Assembly (NCBI GenBank): GCA_964490935.1
Contig: CAZBEO010000005.1
Location: 1-64,000 of the forward strand
Reading direction: 5' to 3'
Source: JAQVYB01 sp964490935
Lineage (GTDB): Bacteria; Verrucomicrobiota; Kiritimatiellia; RZYC01
Length of the DNA: 64,000 bases
In this document: piece by piece, positions 50,942-60,290 of the stretch
How positions within the stretch are numbered: the stretch's first letter is position 1
How the letters are laid out: every line of letters starts with the position of its first letter
The notes under the pieces: model-generated
The model's input: the letters and a program-made list of their open reading frames with translations, nothing else
What the model was told of the DNA's origin: nothing
Databases searched by the model: none
Program-made: the position numbers and the translations under genes

Positions 50942-52654
50942 ATGCATAGCGAAAAAAGAACAACGAATCCATACGGAATGCGGACTGTTTTCCTTCTTTG
51001 CGCGGTACTTCTTTTTGTGCTTCCGCCCTACGTGGTCTTCATGGGGCGACCTTCGCCGGTCCGTTCGATGGAAACGATCTGTATGCAAACCAGCCTCGAA
51101 ACCTGGCTTCGTGTGGAGGCAGGCGAGCCAATGGCGTGGTGGAATCCGACCTGGGATGGCGGCGTCATACGTATTGAGAAACCGCCGATGCTGGTCTGGT
51201 TAAACCTGTTGGCCTGGCACGGCTATGCGCCGGATACCGTCACGGTGGAGCAATTGGCCTTTGGCTCACGCCTGATGACCATTCTGGTGGTGCTGATCGG
51301 TCTGGCCTCCGTTTTCTGGATCGGAGTTCAACTGCGCAACCGCACCACGGGCCTGCTGGCGGCTCTCGCCACGGGAAGCACCTTTTTGCTGATTAAACAA
51401 ACGCATTACGCCACCTACGACGCGCAACTCATGGGCTGGGCCACCTTGGCGGTGGCACTCGGTGTTCGTGCGGTGCGCGGGCGCAATCCGGAGGAGCGGG
51501 CGGCGTGGTCGTGGCTTTTCTGGGGGCTTGCCGGTGTCGCGCTGGGTGCCACGCTGATGACGAAGGGACCGGTGGGTGCCGTTTGGGTGCTTGCGCCGCT
51601 TGTGACCGCCATCGCGCTGCTCTCGCGCCGTCCCGTCCGCGATGCGGCAGGCCTCTGTTTGGCGGTGGCGCTCGGGTCGTTGATTCTACTGCCGTGGACG
51701 CTTCACACGCTCGACCTGCAATCACTCGCCCTGTCCTCCCTGGCCGATGAATACAAGCCGGTGGATACCGATCAGTTCCGCCCATTGTATTATTACGCCG
51801 GCATCGTGGCCTTTGTTTTTCCGTGGACCTTCTGGTGGCTCGGTTCGCTGGTCCATCCATTCCGCCGTAAAGAAGACGGGCGCGCCCGATTTTTTCCGCT
51901 GCTTTGGTTTCTGCTGCCTTTCCTTTTTGTGAGTGCGTGGCCGATGCGGAACGCACGCTACTTGGTGCCTCTGCTGCCGTCTGCGGGTTTGATGTGCGCG
52001 GTTTATCTGAACCAGGTGCTGCGCGAGGTGTCGCTCCAGAAAGGTCCGTCCCACCTGCTGCGTCTTTTTTGGGTGATTGCCGCCTTGATTTCACTCGTTG
52101 TTCCCGTGCTGATTTTGCTTCAGCCCTGGCTGATGACGCAGGGCGTGCTCGATGAGCCGTACATCGAGGGCATCTCCACGCTCGGCAGTCTGTTCGGATT
52201 GGCGCTGTTACTGCTGGTCTGTTCGGCGGGTTTTCGTTTCAGTGCCGTACCGTTGCGTCGGGTGAGTTTTTTGCTGGTGGGCATCTGGATGGTGGTGCTC
52301 GGCACCTTCGGCTATTACGGCTATTCCCTCGCCGGACATCAGGCCTATCCCTGGCAGGCGCAGGCCGAACGGTTCGCGGAAGTCATTGGCGACGCCCCGG
52401 CCTATTTTCTGTATGAGGCCGACCGTGAAAATCCGCCCAAGCCGGAAATGGGTTTCGCTATTTATTCCTTTAAGATCATACGCCCCGTGACGACCGAACA
52501 CCTCGAGAAGCTGTGCCGGAAAAACCAGACGCTCTTCCTGCTCGTTTCCGAGGACTCCACACGCATCACTCCGCAATCCGAGGACTGGAAATGGCTCGGA
52601 CCTTTCGAGGACGATGATTTTCGCTGGAACCTCTTTTCATTTAAAACGCCTTAA
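50942..52654 (+). CDS. ArnT/PMT-type membrane glycosyltransferase, 570 residues
   Basis: The protein has the same build as its divergent neighbour: an N-terminal helix (MRTVFLLCAVLLFVLPPYVV), the loop METICMQTSLETWLRVEAGE, RIEKPPMLVWLNLLAW, some eleven helices in all and a C-terminal periplasmic domain. The shared core and head-to-head placement suggest an old duplication with inversion. I start at 50942; a second ATG at 50978 is equally possible. A surface polysaccharide, lipid A or protein glycosylation role is possible. Confidence 0.85.
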   Translation: MHSEKRTTNPYGMRTVFLLCAVLLFVLPPYVVFMGRPSPVRSMETICMQTSLETWLRVEAGEPMAWWNPTWDGGVIRIEKPPMLVWLNLLAWHGYAPDTVTVEQLAFGSRLMTILVVLIGLASVFWIGVQLRNRTTGLLAALATGSTFLLIKQTHYATYDAQLMGWATLAVALGVRAVRGRNPEERAAWSWLFWGLAGVALGATLMTKGPVGAVWVLAPLVTAIALLSRRPVRDAAGLCLAVALGSLILLPWTLHTLDLQSLALSSLADEYKPVDTDQFRPLYYYAGIVAFVFPWTFWWLGSLVHPFRRKEDGRARFFPLLWFLLPFLFVSAWPMRNARYLVPLLPSAGLMCAVYLNQVLREVSLQKGPSHLLRLFWVIAALISLVVPVLILLQPWLMTQGVLDEPYIEGISTLGSLFGLALLLLVCSAGFRFSAVPLRRVSFLLVGIWMVVLGTFGYYGYSLAGHQAYPWQAQAERFAEVIGDAPAYFLYEADRENPPKPEMGFAIYSFKIIRPVTTEHLEKLCRKNQTLFLLVSEDSTRITPQSEDWKWLGPFEDDDFRWNLFSFKTP

Positions 52655-52706
52655 CATCTCCCAGCCTGAGCGTGTATACCATCATTTTTCCCGAAAGGAG
52701 TGGATC

Positions 52707-53651
52707 ATGATCGTTACACGGACCATGTTGTCTCTTGTTCTTCTCACTTTTTGCCTGAGCGGCCCAGCGCAAGCCTGGGGTCCCGAGGGGCACGGCATGA
52801 TTGCCCTCATTGCCAACAGCTATCTGACGCCAACAACCCGCGAAAAAATGGAGGACCTGCTTGATGAAGACCGCCTCAGTGACCCCGAAGTTTCTTGCTG
52901 GCCGGATGAGATTCGGGGAATCAAGGAGTATAAAGAAATATATCCAAACAACGGGAAATGGCACTACATTGATTTCGATGCCGCTCTGCGTTACACCAAA
53001 AATTTCAAGCTAGAGATGCCCGAAGGAGAAGATAACGTCGTCCGTCAGATTCCTCGGTGGCAGAAGGTACTGGCCTCGCCGGATTCCACCCAGCAGCAAA
53101 AACTCGATGCCCTGCGCTTTCTTGCCCACTTTGTCGGCGATCTGCACCAGCCCCTGCATGGTGTCTCCCGTTACAATGACATGGGCGGAAATATGCTTCC
53201 CGTGAACTCTTTCCAAGGAATACACTACTCCTTTGACGCCGATACCCCCATGGACTATCCGCCCAGCCTGCACAGCGTATGGGACACCTCTCTCGTCCTG
53301 GAACTTATGGGCAACCACCGATTCAAAACCGCTGCCCGCAAGCTGAGAAAAGAAATCAAACGCGACAACCTGCAACTCTGGTCGCAGGGCGATGCTTTCG
53401 ACTGGGCAACGGAGAGCTACTGGATTGCCCGCAAGCACGCCTACTGCTGGACCGATGATAACCCCGTGCCCTTCAAGTGGGCCCGCCCCGGCATGGACCT
53501 GACCATGGACAACTACATCGCCTCGCAGCTCCCTTTTGTCAGCGAACAACTGAAAAAGGGCGGCGTCCGGCTTGCCCGCATACTGAACGAAGCCCTCGAC
53601 CCCGAATATCAGCCGCCCGCGCCGCCCGCCGCGCCGCCCGCCGAAAAATGA
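52707..53651 (+). CDS. Exported S1/P1-type nuclease
   Basis: The 314-residue protein has a signal peptide ending in AQA, after which the mature chain begins with Trp, as in P1 nuclease, where the terminal Trp is a zinc ligand. Other ligands are His in WGPEGH, WHYIDFD, the LAHFVGDLHQPLH segment and the LHSVWD segment. These trinuclear-zinc enzymes cut single-stranded DNA and RNA and remove 3'-phosphates, outside the cytoplasm. A strong AAAGGAG precedes the ATG at 52707. The C-terminus is Pro- and Ala-rich. It could serve phosphate or nucleoside scavenging. Confidence 0.9.
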   Translation: MIVTRTMLSLVLLTFCLSGPAQAWGPEGHGMIALIANSYLTPTTREKMEDLLDEDRLSDPEVSCWPDEIRGIKEYKEIYPNNGKWHYIDFDAALRYTKNFKLEMPEGEDNVVRQIPRWQKVLASPDSTQQQKLDALRFLAHFVGDLHQPLHGVSRYNDMGGNMLPVNSFQGIHYSFDADTPMDYPPSLHSVWDTSLVLELMGNHRFKTAARKLRKEIKRDNLQLWSQGDAFDWATESYWIARKHAYCWTDDNPVPFKWARPGMDLTMDNYIASQLPFVSEQLKKGGVRLARILNEALDPEYQPPAPPAAPPAEK

Positions 53652-53667
53652 TGCGTGGTTTGCGCCC

Positions 53668-53790
53668 CTACTTTGTCGGCTCAAGCAGTTTCGCCGAACC
53701 GATCTCGCGAAGCAGGAAGTAGTTGAGGATGGCCCGAATGGCGCCAGCTGCGTTTGCACCGACTATGGCGTCTTTCAGGTACGTGAGCAT
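53668..53790 (-). CDS. Possible 40-residue ORF or gene remnant
   Basis: The minus strand reads MLTYLKDAIVGANAAGAIRA and then ILNYFLLREIGSAKLLEPTK and a stop. The composition is protein-like and helical, and the open frame continues some ten codons upstream of the ATG, so this looks like the C-terminus of a lost gene more than a small gene. No family was recognised. Confidence 0.25.
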   Translation of the reverse strand: MLTYLKDAIVGANAAGAIRAILNYFLLREIGSAKLLEPTK

Positions 53791-53820
53791 CGCCTCGTGC
53801 TGGAAAAGTTGGAATAGGGA

Positions 53821-53850
53821 TTGAACAGGGGCGGGAACAATCGCTATACC
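53821..53850 (+). promoter_or_regulatory. Possible sigma70-type promoter of the SPFH gene
   Basis: TTGAAC (53821-53826) and TATACC (53845-53850) are 18 bases apart and lie about 60 bases before the ATG at 53911. Confidence 0.4.
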
Positions 53851-53910
53851 GGACTGAGCCGGTGTTTCTTTGAGACAATATTTTGTGCAATAGCGGGAGG
53901 AGAACGAATT

Positions 53911-55020
53911 ATGGGCTTATGGAAAAAAGTGGCAGGACAGTTTGTTGATGTCATCGAGTGGGACAACGCATCGCAGGATACGCTGGTCTGGAAGTTTCCC
54001 CGGTACGACAATGAAATCAAAAATGGGGCGCAACTTATTGTGCGCGAAACGCAGTCGGCGGTCTTTCTGCACGAGGGGCAATTGGGCGATGTGTTTCAGC
54101 CGGGGCGTCACGAGCTGACCACGTCGAATATCCCGGTGCTGACCACGCTCGCAAGCTGGAAATATGCCTTTAATGCGCCATTCCGCTGCGATGTTTTCTT
54201 TGTGAATCTGCGCCAGTTCACGAATTTGAAGTGGGGCACGCAGAATCCGATCATGCTGCGCGACCCGGAGTTCGGCCCGGTGCGCCTGCGGGCGTTCGGC
54301 ACGTATTGCGTTCGGGTAAAGGACCCCGGGCGATTCGTGCAGCAGATCAGCGGGATTCTCCCGGAGTTTCGGACGGAAGATATTACGATGCAGTTCAGGA
54401 ACATCCTGGTGAGCCGTTTGGCAGATGCGCTCGGTGAGATAAAGATACCGGTGTTGGACCTGGCCGCGAATTATAATGAATTGGGAGGCCGCTTGCAGGA
54501 GCAGATGCAGCACGAGTTCGAGGAGTACGGGGTGGAACTCACGAAGTTTCTCGTCGAGAACATTTCGCTGCCGCCGGAGGTGGAGCAGGCGCTGGACAAG
54601 CGGTCCTCCATGGGCGTTCTCGGAAATATGGGTGCCTACACGCAATTTCAAACGGCCAATGCGATTGGCGACATGGCCAACAATCCGGGCGGCTCCGGCT
54701 CGGGCATGATGGGTGTGATTGCGGGTATGGGCGTGGGCAATGTGATGGGCGGCACGATGCAACAGAATGCGCAGGCACCCCAGCAGCCGGGGGCGATGCC
54801 GCCGCCGCTGCCCGCTGCGGCGGCTTGGTATGCGGGGGTGAATGGGCAGCAGATCGGCCCGCTGACACCGGAGGCCTTCCGGCAACAAATTGCCGCTGGA
54901 GGCATTACGCCGGAGACGCTGGTTTGGAAGCAGGGCATGGCGAATTGGTGTGCTGCGCAGCAGGTAGGCGAGTTGGCCGGGTTGTTCAACAGCCCGCCGC
55001 CGATGCCTCCATCCCCGTAA
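53911..55020 (+). CDS. SPFH/YdjI-type protein with C-terminal GYF_2 (DUF4339) domain
   Basis: The 369-residue protein starts at 53911 behind GGGAGGAG. Residues 1 to about 240 form the SPFH domain of the YdjI or virion-core-like group (FVDVIEWDNASQDTLVWKFP, LIVRETQSAVFLHEGQL, the VRLRAFGTYCVRV segment). A Gly-, Met- and Gln-rich linker follows, then a DUF4339 domain with WYAGVNGQQIGPLTPEAF and ETLVWKQGMANW, which is thought to bind peptides. Relatives form membrane-associated assemblies. It probably shares a transcript with the next gene, 64 bases downstream, a pairing that recalls the B. subtilis ydj stress operon. Confidence 0.85.
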   Translation: MGLWKKVAGQFVDVIEWDNASQDTLVWKFPRYDNEIKNGAQLIVRETQSAVFLHEGQLGDVFQPGRHELTTSNIPVLTTLASWKYAFNAPFRCDVFFVNLRQFTNLKWGTQNPIMLRDPEFGPVRLRAFGTYCVRVKDPGRFVQQISGILPEFRTEDITMQFRNILVSRLADALGEIKIPVLDLAANYNELGGRLQEQMQHEFEEYGVELTKFLVENISLPPEVEQALDKRSSMGVLGNMGAYTQFQTANAIGDMANNPGGSGSGMMGVIAGMGVGNVMGGTMQQNAQAPQQPGAMPPPLPAAAAWYAGVNGQQIGPLTPEAFRQQIAAGGITPETLVWKQGMANWCAAQQVGELAGLFNSPPPMPPSP

Positions 55021-55084
55021 TGCCCCTGCCGCCCGAGCGCCCGCGAATCAACCGGCGCAATGAAAAAATAATGAGGAACGCGGC

Positions 55085-57037
55085 ATGAGAAAAATAGGCA
55101 CAGCAACCTTTGTGCGGCGTTGTATAACCGCGGTTCCTTTTAAGTTCGTTGCCCTCTTTCTTTTTGTTTTTGCGATGTGTTGCACCGATGTTCTTGCACG
55201 TGCGGGCGGCGGTGAAGGGTACGGCGGTGGGAGCGGGGGTTCTGGCGGAGGAGACTCGGGCGGTGGCGGTGGTGATGTGTTTATCATCTATATGCTGCTG
55301 AATCTGTGCATCCGGCATCCGGTGATCGGCATTCCGCTGCTGATTGTTGTGGCGGTGCTGTATTTTAAATACGGGGGTCAGCTTCAGGCGAAGCGACAGG
55401 GCGGCGTGATTCGTCGTGGGCGGCAGGTGCAGGCCGGCGCGGACGTGGCTTCCGCTATGGAACGGATTCGCGGGCGTGATGCGCAATTCACGCAAGAGCA
55501 TTTGCTGAGTAGGCTGAAGAAGGCGTTCCTAGTTGTGCAGAAGGATTGGAGCCGCCAGGACTTGAGCGCGGCCCGTGCGTTTATGTCGGATGGGATGGTG
55601 GAGCGCTTTGAGCTTCAATTCATGGAGCAGCGCGAGCGAGGTGTGCGGAACGAGATACGGGATGTTCGGGTGACGGATATGGCGCTGGTTCAGGCCGAAT
55701 CGGATGCGCTGTTTGATACGGTGAGCGTTCGGATCACGGCATCGGCGGTGGACCTCACGAAAGACCTGAAAACAGATGCGCGGGTGGATGGATCGAACGT
55801 CGCGCAGGAGTTTACGGAGTTCTGGAGTTTTGCGCGTCGTCCCGGTGCGAAAACGTTACAGAGCGGCGGGTTGATCGAGGGGAATTGTCCGAACTGCGGT
55901 GCATTGCTTCAATTGAACGAGTCAGCTCAATGTGCTTCGTGCGGGGCCGTGGTGCGTAGCGGGGAGTATGATTGGATACTGACGGAGATTACGCAGGCGT
56001 GCGAATGGGTGGCGGTGGAGAGTGATGCCGTGGCAGGGGTGGAGGCGTTGCGCGTGGCGGACCCCGGGCTTTGCATACAGCATTTGGAAGACCGTGCCGG
56101 GGTCATGTTCTGGCGTTATGTGGCCGCCCTGCGGAAGGGACGCATTGATCCAATCCGCAAAATGGCGACGGAGTCATTCTGCGCGGAACTGAAGAAGCGT
56201 TTTGAACCGGGGCCGCAGGGGCTCCGCCGATATTTTGGTGAGTGCGCGATCGGTTCGGTCGAAACAGAAGGCGTATTGCATGGGGCGGACTACGATCGGG
56301 CGGTGATGGGGGTCCGCTGGAGCGGTGCGGCTTATTCTGTGGCCTCGGGTGCGGCGCCCCGCCGGGAGGCAGAGGCGCATGTGATTTACGATTTGTTTGT
56401 CCTGATTCGGAAGCACGGGGTGAAAACTGATGTTTCGCTGAGTCTGAGTTCGGCGCATTGCGCCTCCTGCGGCGCGGCGGTTCACGAGGAGGAGGCCAAT
56501 GCCTGCGCCTATTGCAGTGCCGTATTAAACGATGGCTCATCGGACTGGGTGTTGGAGGATATTCTTAAGGTCTATTCGCCGGAGGCGTTGGCGCTGCGCG
56601 AAAAAATACGGGCGACGGACCCGACGGTGGTTTCGCGTCGTTCTGCGAGTGCGTTGGAACAGGCGGCCTGGATGGTGCAGGTGATGTTGGCCGATGGCAC
56701 GATCGACGAGAAAGAGACCGAAGCACTGCGGCATTTTGCGGAGCGCCGGCAGATTCCGCGCGAGCGTTTAGAGGCCATGATGGCGGCGGGCCGGGCCGGT
56801 GTGCTGACGGTTTCCGCACCTGAAAATCAAGAGGAAGCGAATGAGTGGCTGGACTCCATGGCTGAAATGGTGTTGGCTGATGGGGTGGTTTCGCCGAAGG
56901 AAAAAGAGGCCATGGTCAACATGGCGAGTCGTCTGCATTTTACGGAAACGGACATCGTCCAGGTGCTCGCTCGCAAGCGCACAGAGCTGTATCAGCAGAG
57001 CAAGGCCCGGTTGAAGGCGAACCGAAAAATGGAGTGA
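55085..57037 (+). CDS. Membrane protein with two Tim44-like domains, two zinc ribbons and a TerB-like domain
   Basis: The 650-residue protein has an N-terminal signal or anchor (residues 15-38), a Gly-rich linker, a second helix (about 66-92) and then a soluble part: a Tim44-like domain (about 130-260), a zinc ribbon (NCPNCGALL and CASCGAVV, near 275), a second Tim44-like domain (about 310-450) and a second ribbon (HCASCGAAV and ACAYCSAVL, near 470). The C-terminal 140 residues carry two TerB-like repeats with MLADGTIDEKE and VLADGVVSPKE. Such modules are thought to bind misfolded or membrane proteins. The SD is GAGGAA. Confidence 0.85.
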   Translation: MRKIGTATFVRRCITAVPFKFVALFLFVFAMCCTDVLARAGGGEGYGGGSGGSGGGDSGGGGGDVFIIYMLLNLCIRHPVIGIPLLIVVAVLYFKYGGQLQAKRQGGVIRRGRQVQAGADVASAMERIRGRDAQFTQEHLLSRLKKAFLVVQKDWSRQDLSAARAFMSDGMVERFELQFMEQRERGVRNEIRDVRVTDMALVQAESDALFDTVSVRITASAVDLTKDLKTDARVDGSNVAQEFTEFWSFARRPGAKTLQSGGLIEGNCPNCGALLQLNESAQCASCGAVVRSGEYDWILTEITQACEWVAVESDAVAGVEALRVADPGLCIQHLEDRAGVMFWRYVAALRKGRIDPIRKMATESFCAELKKRFEPGPQGLRRYFGECAIGSVETEGVLHGADYDRAVMGVRWSGAAYSVASGAAPRREAEAHVIYDLFVLIRKHGVKTDVSLSLSSAHCASCGAAVHEEEANACAYCSAVLNDGSSDWVLEDILKVYSPEALALREKIRATDPTVVSRRSASALEQAAWMVQVMLADGTIDEKETEALRHFAERRQIPRERLEAMMAAGRAGVLTVSAPENQEEANEWLDSMAEMVLADGVVSPKEKEAMVNMASRLHFTETDIVQVLARKRTELYQQSKARLKANRKME

Positions 57038-57117
57038 ATCGCCACGAAAAACACCAAAAGGCACAAAACAGGAATTGCCGCGTAGGGGTTGCGTTTTCCT
57101 GAGAGGATCGGGCAGGA

Positions 57118-59598
57118 TCAGGGTTCGTTTGAGAGTAATTGCTGATAGTGGTCCAGCTCCACCCGAAGGGACGGTTCTGAAGCAACAGCGAGGTCGGCAT
57201 AACGGGTGACCCAGGATTTTGGGGCGTTGATCGCTTGGCAGAAAAGGGCCAGCGCCATATACCGTTCGGCCTTGGTTTGCGCGGCCATGCCGGAAGTGGC
57301 AAGAGTGCTTTCAGCCAGCTTGATATAGAGTGGATTGCCAATTTGATCCCATGACTTGACGGTTTCGCCGTGCGCCAGGGCGATCACAATGCCGTTGCGG
57401 TCCGCCCGTTTGGGCTCTCCTCCCAGCATTTTTTTCACGGCGGCAGGAAGCGGTGCCTTACCGACTTCGCTAACGACCATCTGTTCCAGGGCTGCCATAC
57501 CCGAATAAAGTGAGTCTATTTCCCGGGCATCGCGTTGCCCTTCATCCGTGGTTAATTTCGGCAGATTTTTCGTGAGAAGTTCCTGTGCCAGCGAATAGTT
57601 TCGCTGATTGATGGTGGGTGCGGCGGCGGCGGTGGCTTGACGAATGCTGGCTTCATCGGCTTCTACGTCCAGGCGGTGCTGGCGTTCCGTCTCGGCCTGC
57701 TCAGCTTCCCGCCGCGCTCGTTCGGCTTCTTCTTGCTGTTTTAGGGCCTCGCGTGCGGCCTGTTCACGTTGCTTTCTGGATTCGGCCTCTGCCCGCCGGA
57801 TGGCTTCCTCGTTCACCACGGGAGTCGGTGTGGGTTGCGCCAGGGTTTCCTGTTGGCCGACCTTCGGTTTACTCCGATTGACGTAGGCCATAAAAATAGG
57901 GGGAGCGCCGACCTGATAGCTTTCTAGGCGCTCGAGGGCCTTGTCGAAATTGCCTCGGGCGATGAATTTATCGAGCAGTTCCTGCCGCTGTTCCCACTTG
58001 TTTATTTGATCGCTCAGGAGCATGGCAACGGGTTGAAAGAGATAGGGCCAGAGTCGTTCTTCGCTGAGCGTGGCGGAGTCGATGTAAGCATTGAGTTGCT
58101 GGTGGGCACCGGCGTAATTGGCCTGAGCAAGCATTTTAACGCCCATCACGTAGGCGGAGTAGTCCCGATACCAGCGGGGCCATTTTTCCGGTCCGGGCTC
58201 GAAAAGTTGGTTGGTACTGACTAGATAAAAGGCCAAGCCAGCAGGCATCAGGGCGCGGTTCGGCTCGCCATCGATCATTTCTGGAATGTCTTTTCCAAGC
58301 AGTTTTGAGAGCGTGTTGCTTAGTTCATTGGTGTTGAGGGCAAGTAACTGGACCGTTGCGCGAAAGATGGGTATCCAGTCTTTTCCGGGATGCTCTGCGG
58401 GTAGTGAGGCGTCGAAGCGAATCAGCGAATCATCCATGCTCATCAGGGCCGCCGGTTCAAAACGATAGATGTTGCGTGTCCAGGTATTCGCATGATTGAT
58501 CAACTGCTGCTGTTGCTCCGTGGAAAAAAATGAGTCTTCCCTATTAAGGAAGAACCAAGCGCCTGTGCCAGCGGCGCCCAAAAGGATGAGAAAAAGTACA
58601 ACCCAGAATCCGCACCCCGTCTTTTTTTCTCCGGGAGGGCGGACGGGGGTGCGCGTTACAATTTGAATCACGCTTTCTATGTCGCTCAGGAGCGAGGTGT
58701 AATTAGGGTAGCGCATGGATGGATCAGGTTCGAGCATCCGGGCGACCAGCTTGGCCGTGACCTCGTGAAGCGTAGGCTTGACGTCGAGAATGGAAGGCGC
58801 ATAGTTTTTGAGTCGCGCGAGTACAACATCGGCGGCGGTATCACCTTCGAAGGGGGGTTGTCCGGTCAGGGCGTGGAAGAGGGTGGCGCCGAGGCTGTAA
58901 ATATCGGAGCGATAGTCCTCCTGCTGTCTGCGTGCTTTTTCCGGGGCGATATAATAGGGTGTTCCCCATATTTCGCCGGGTTTTGTGTGTTGTCCACGTT
59001 GCAGGAACTGGGCGAGGCCGAAGTCGGCGATTTTGGCGGTTTGATGCTGATCGAACAGAATGTTTTCCGGTTTGATGTCGCCGTGGAACAGGCCCATTTC
59101 CTGGGCGGATTGAAGTCCGAGCGCGGCATCGCGGCAAACTTCCAGTGCGCGGAGTTCGGGCAGCGGGTGGTGCTCAATCATTTTGTCGAGCTGGCCACCG
59201 TTGATCAGTTCCATCACGATAAACGGTTTGTTGCGCTCCTCGCCGACCTGAAAAATCTGTACGACATACGGGCTGTTGATTTGTGCCGCAGCCCGGGCCT
59301 CGCGGAGGAAGTTATCCATGGCGGCAGGATCATCCCCGAGAACCTTTCCCAGCACTTTAATGGCGACCTGGCGTCCGAGTTTGGTGTCATAGGCCTGAAA
59401 GACAGCACCCATACCGCCTTTTCCAAGAAACTGAAGTAGCAGAAAATCGCCGAGTTTTTTTGGTATGGGTTGTCGCGTGCCGCATTTGGGGCATTGTACT
59501 ATTGAAAACGGCTCCGCATCAGATACGTCCATGACGGTTCCGCACTTGTTGCAGGCGATGCTGTCCACCCGCTTTCCGATTATATCGTAATTGGTCAA
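57118..59598 (-). CDS. Membrane Ser/Thr protein kinase with N-terminal zinc ribbon
   Basis: The 826-residue protein starts with TTG at 59598 and a zinc ribbon (ACNKCGTVM, VQCPKCGTRQ). The kinase domain (about 50-310) is complete: LGKGGMGAVFQA, Lys in VAIKVL, HGDIKPENILF, DFGLAQF and GTPYYIAPEKA. A membrane helix lies near residue 335, followed by a long outer part with a charged coiled coil (about 580-640) that is rich in Glu, Arg and Ala. Its target is unknown; it may regulate the SPFH and Tim44 proteins that converge on it. It contrasts with the degenerate kinase at 43659. Confidence 0.92.
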   Translation of the reverse strand: MTNYDIIGKRVDSIACNKCGTVMDVSDAEPFSIVQCPKCGTRQPIPKKLGDFLLLQFLGKGGMGAVFQAYDTKLGRQVAIKVLGKVLGDDPAAMDNFLREARAAAQINSPYVVQIFQVGEERNKPFIVMELINGGQLDKMIEHHPLPELRALEVCRDAALGLQSAQEMGLFHGDIKPENILFDQHQTAKIADFGLAQFLQRGQHTKPGEIWGTPYYIAPEKARRQQEDYRSDIYSLGATLFHALTGQPPFEGDTAADVVLARLKNYAPSILDVKPTLHEVTAKLVARMLEPDPSMRYPNYTSLLSDIESVIQIVTRTPVRPPGEKKTGCGFWVVLFLILLGAAGTGAWFFLNREDSFFSTEQQQQLINHANTWTRNIYRFEPAALMSMDDSLIRFDASLPAEHPGKDWIPIFRATVQLLALNTNELSNTLSKLLGKDIPEMIDGEPNRALMPAGLAFYLVSTNQLFEPGPEKWPRWYRDYSAYVMGVKMLAQANYAGAHQQLNAYIDSATLSEERLWPYLFQPVAMLLSDQINKWEQRQELLDKFIARGNFDKALERLESYQVGAPPIFMAYVNRSKPKVGQQETLAQPTPTPVVNEEAIRRAEAESRKQREQAAREALKQQEEAERARREAEQAETERQHRLDVEADEASIRQATAAAAPTINQRNYSLAQELLTKNLPKLTTDEGQRDAREIDSLYSGMAALEQMVVSEVGKAPLPAAVKKMLGGEPKRADRNGIVIALAHGETVKSWDQIGNPLYIKLAESTLATSGMAAQTKAERYMALALFCQAINAPKSWVTRYADLAVASEPSLRVELDHYQQLLSNEP

Positions 59599-59819
59599 AG
59601 CGCTATCATCCTGTTCATTATGCAGCCCGCTTCAGGCCTCCGCCTCGTTGCAGTCCGGGATATATCCGCCGCGAATGCCCTACACCTTAATTGGAACGTC
59701 GGCACATTGCAACAGGCTTTTTCAACCCAAAGCGGGTTCTCCGCAACCCCATTGACGTTGGGTGATTCTGTAATGGTCTGATTCCCGGTTGATCACCGGG
59801 TGCCAACCCGTTTTGGTTA

Positions 59820-59837
59820 AAATCGCTACCGCGATTT
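59820..59837 (-). terminator. Possible terminator hairpin after the STAS gene
   Basis: AAATCGC (59820-59826) and GCGATTT (59831-59837) form a seven-pair stem with a four-base loop; on the minus strand a short T-run follows. The surrounding 264 bases (59599-59862) hold other short palindromes but no gene. Confidence 0.4.
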
Positions 59838-59862
59838 AAAACACTTAAAGGCCTGCGGCCTG

Positions 59863-60246
59863 CTAAGATTTGTTCTGCGCATCCAGCACTTTTTGCTGCA
59901 TGGCGGCGAAATAGCGGTCGGCCTCTTCCACGCTCTCAAAAATGCTGACTTTTGGAAGGACCTGGGCAATTTCAAAGACCTTGGCGATCTGCGGCTGCAA
60001 GCGCGTCATGACCACGGAGCCGCCCCGGGCCTCCATCTGCTTGCGGGCATTGAGCACCAGGCGAAGGCCCATGCTGCTGATAAAGGTAAGAGAGGCTAGA
60101 TCGAACAGCAGCGCTCGGATAGGCCTGGCGAGAACTTCCGAGAGGATGTGCGAACATTCCTGCACGGTTTCGGAGTCGAGGCGGCCTTCGAGCGCCACCT
60201 CGCAGCCATCGGTTCCTCGGGAGCGTACGGTGGTTTTCAGTGTCAT
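59863..60246 (-). CDS. STAS-domain anti-anti-sigma-type protein
   Basis: The 127-residue protein has the SpoIIAA-like STAS fold, with VALEGRLDSETVQE near the N-terminus and the phosphorylation loop DLASLTFISSMGLRLVL, in which Ser near residue 58 is the usual phosphosite. Such proteins bind anti-sigma kinases of the RsbW type when dephosphorylated. No RsbW-like gene is in the window, so the partner is elsewhere; the Ser/Thr kinase next to it is a possible modifier. Confidence 0.88.
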   Translation of the reverse strand: MTLKTTVRSRGTDGCEVALEGRLDSETVQECSHILSEVLARPIRALLFDLASLTFISSMGLRLVLNARKQMEARGGSVVMTRLQPQIAKVFEIAQVLPKVSIFESVEEADRYFAAMQQKVLDAQNKS

Positions 60247-60290
60247 GCCGTGTGTTCCTTTCCTGCGTCTTTCGGTATGTACGTTTTGGT

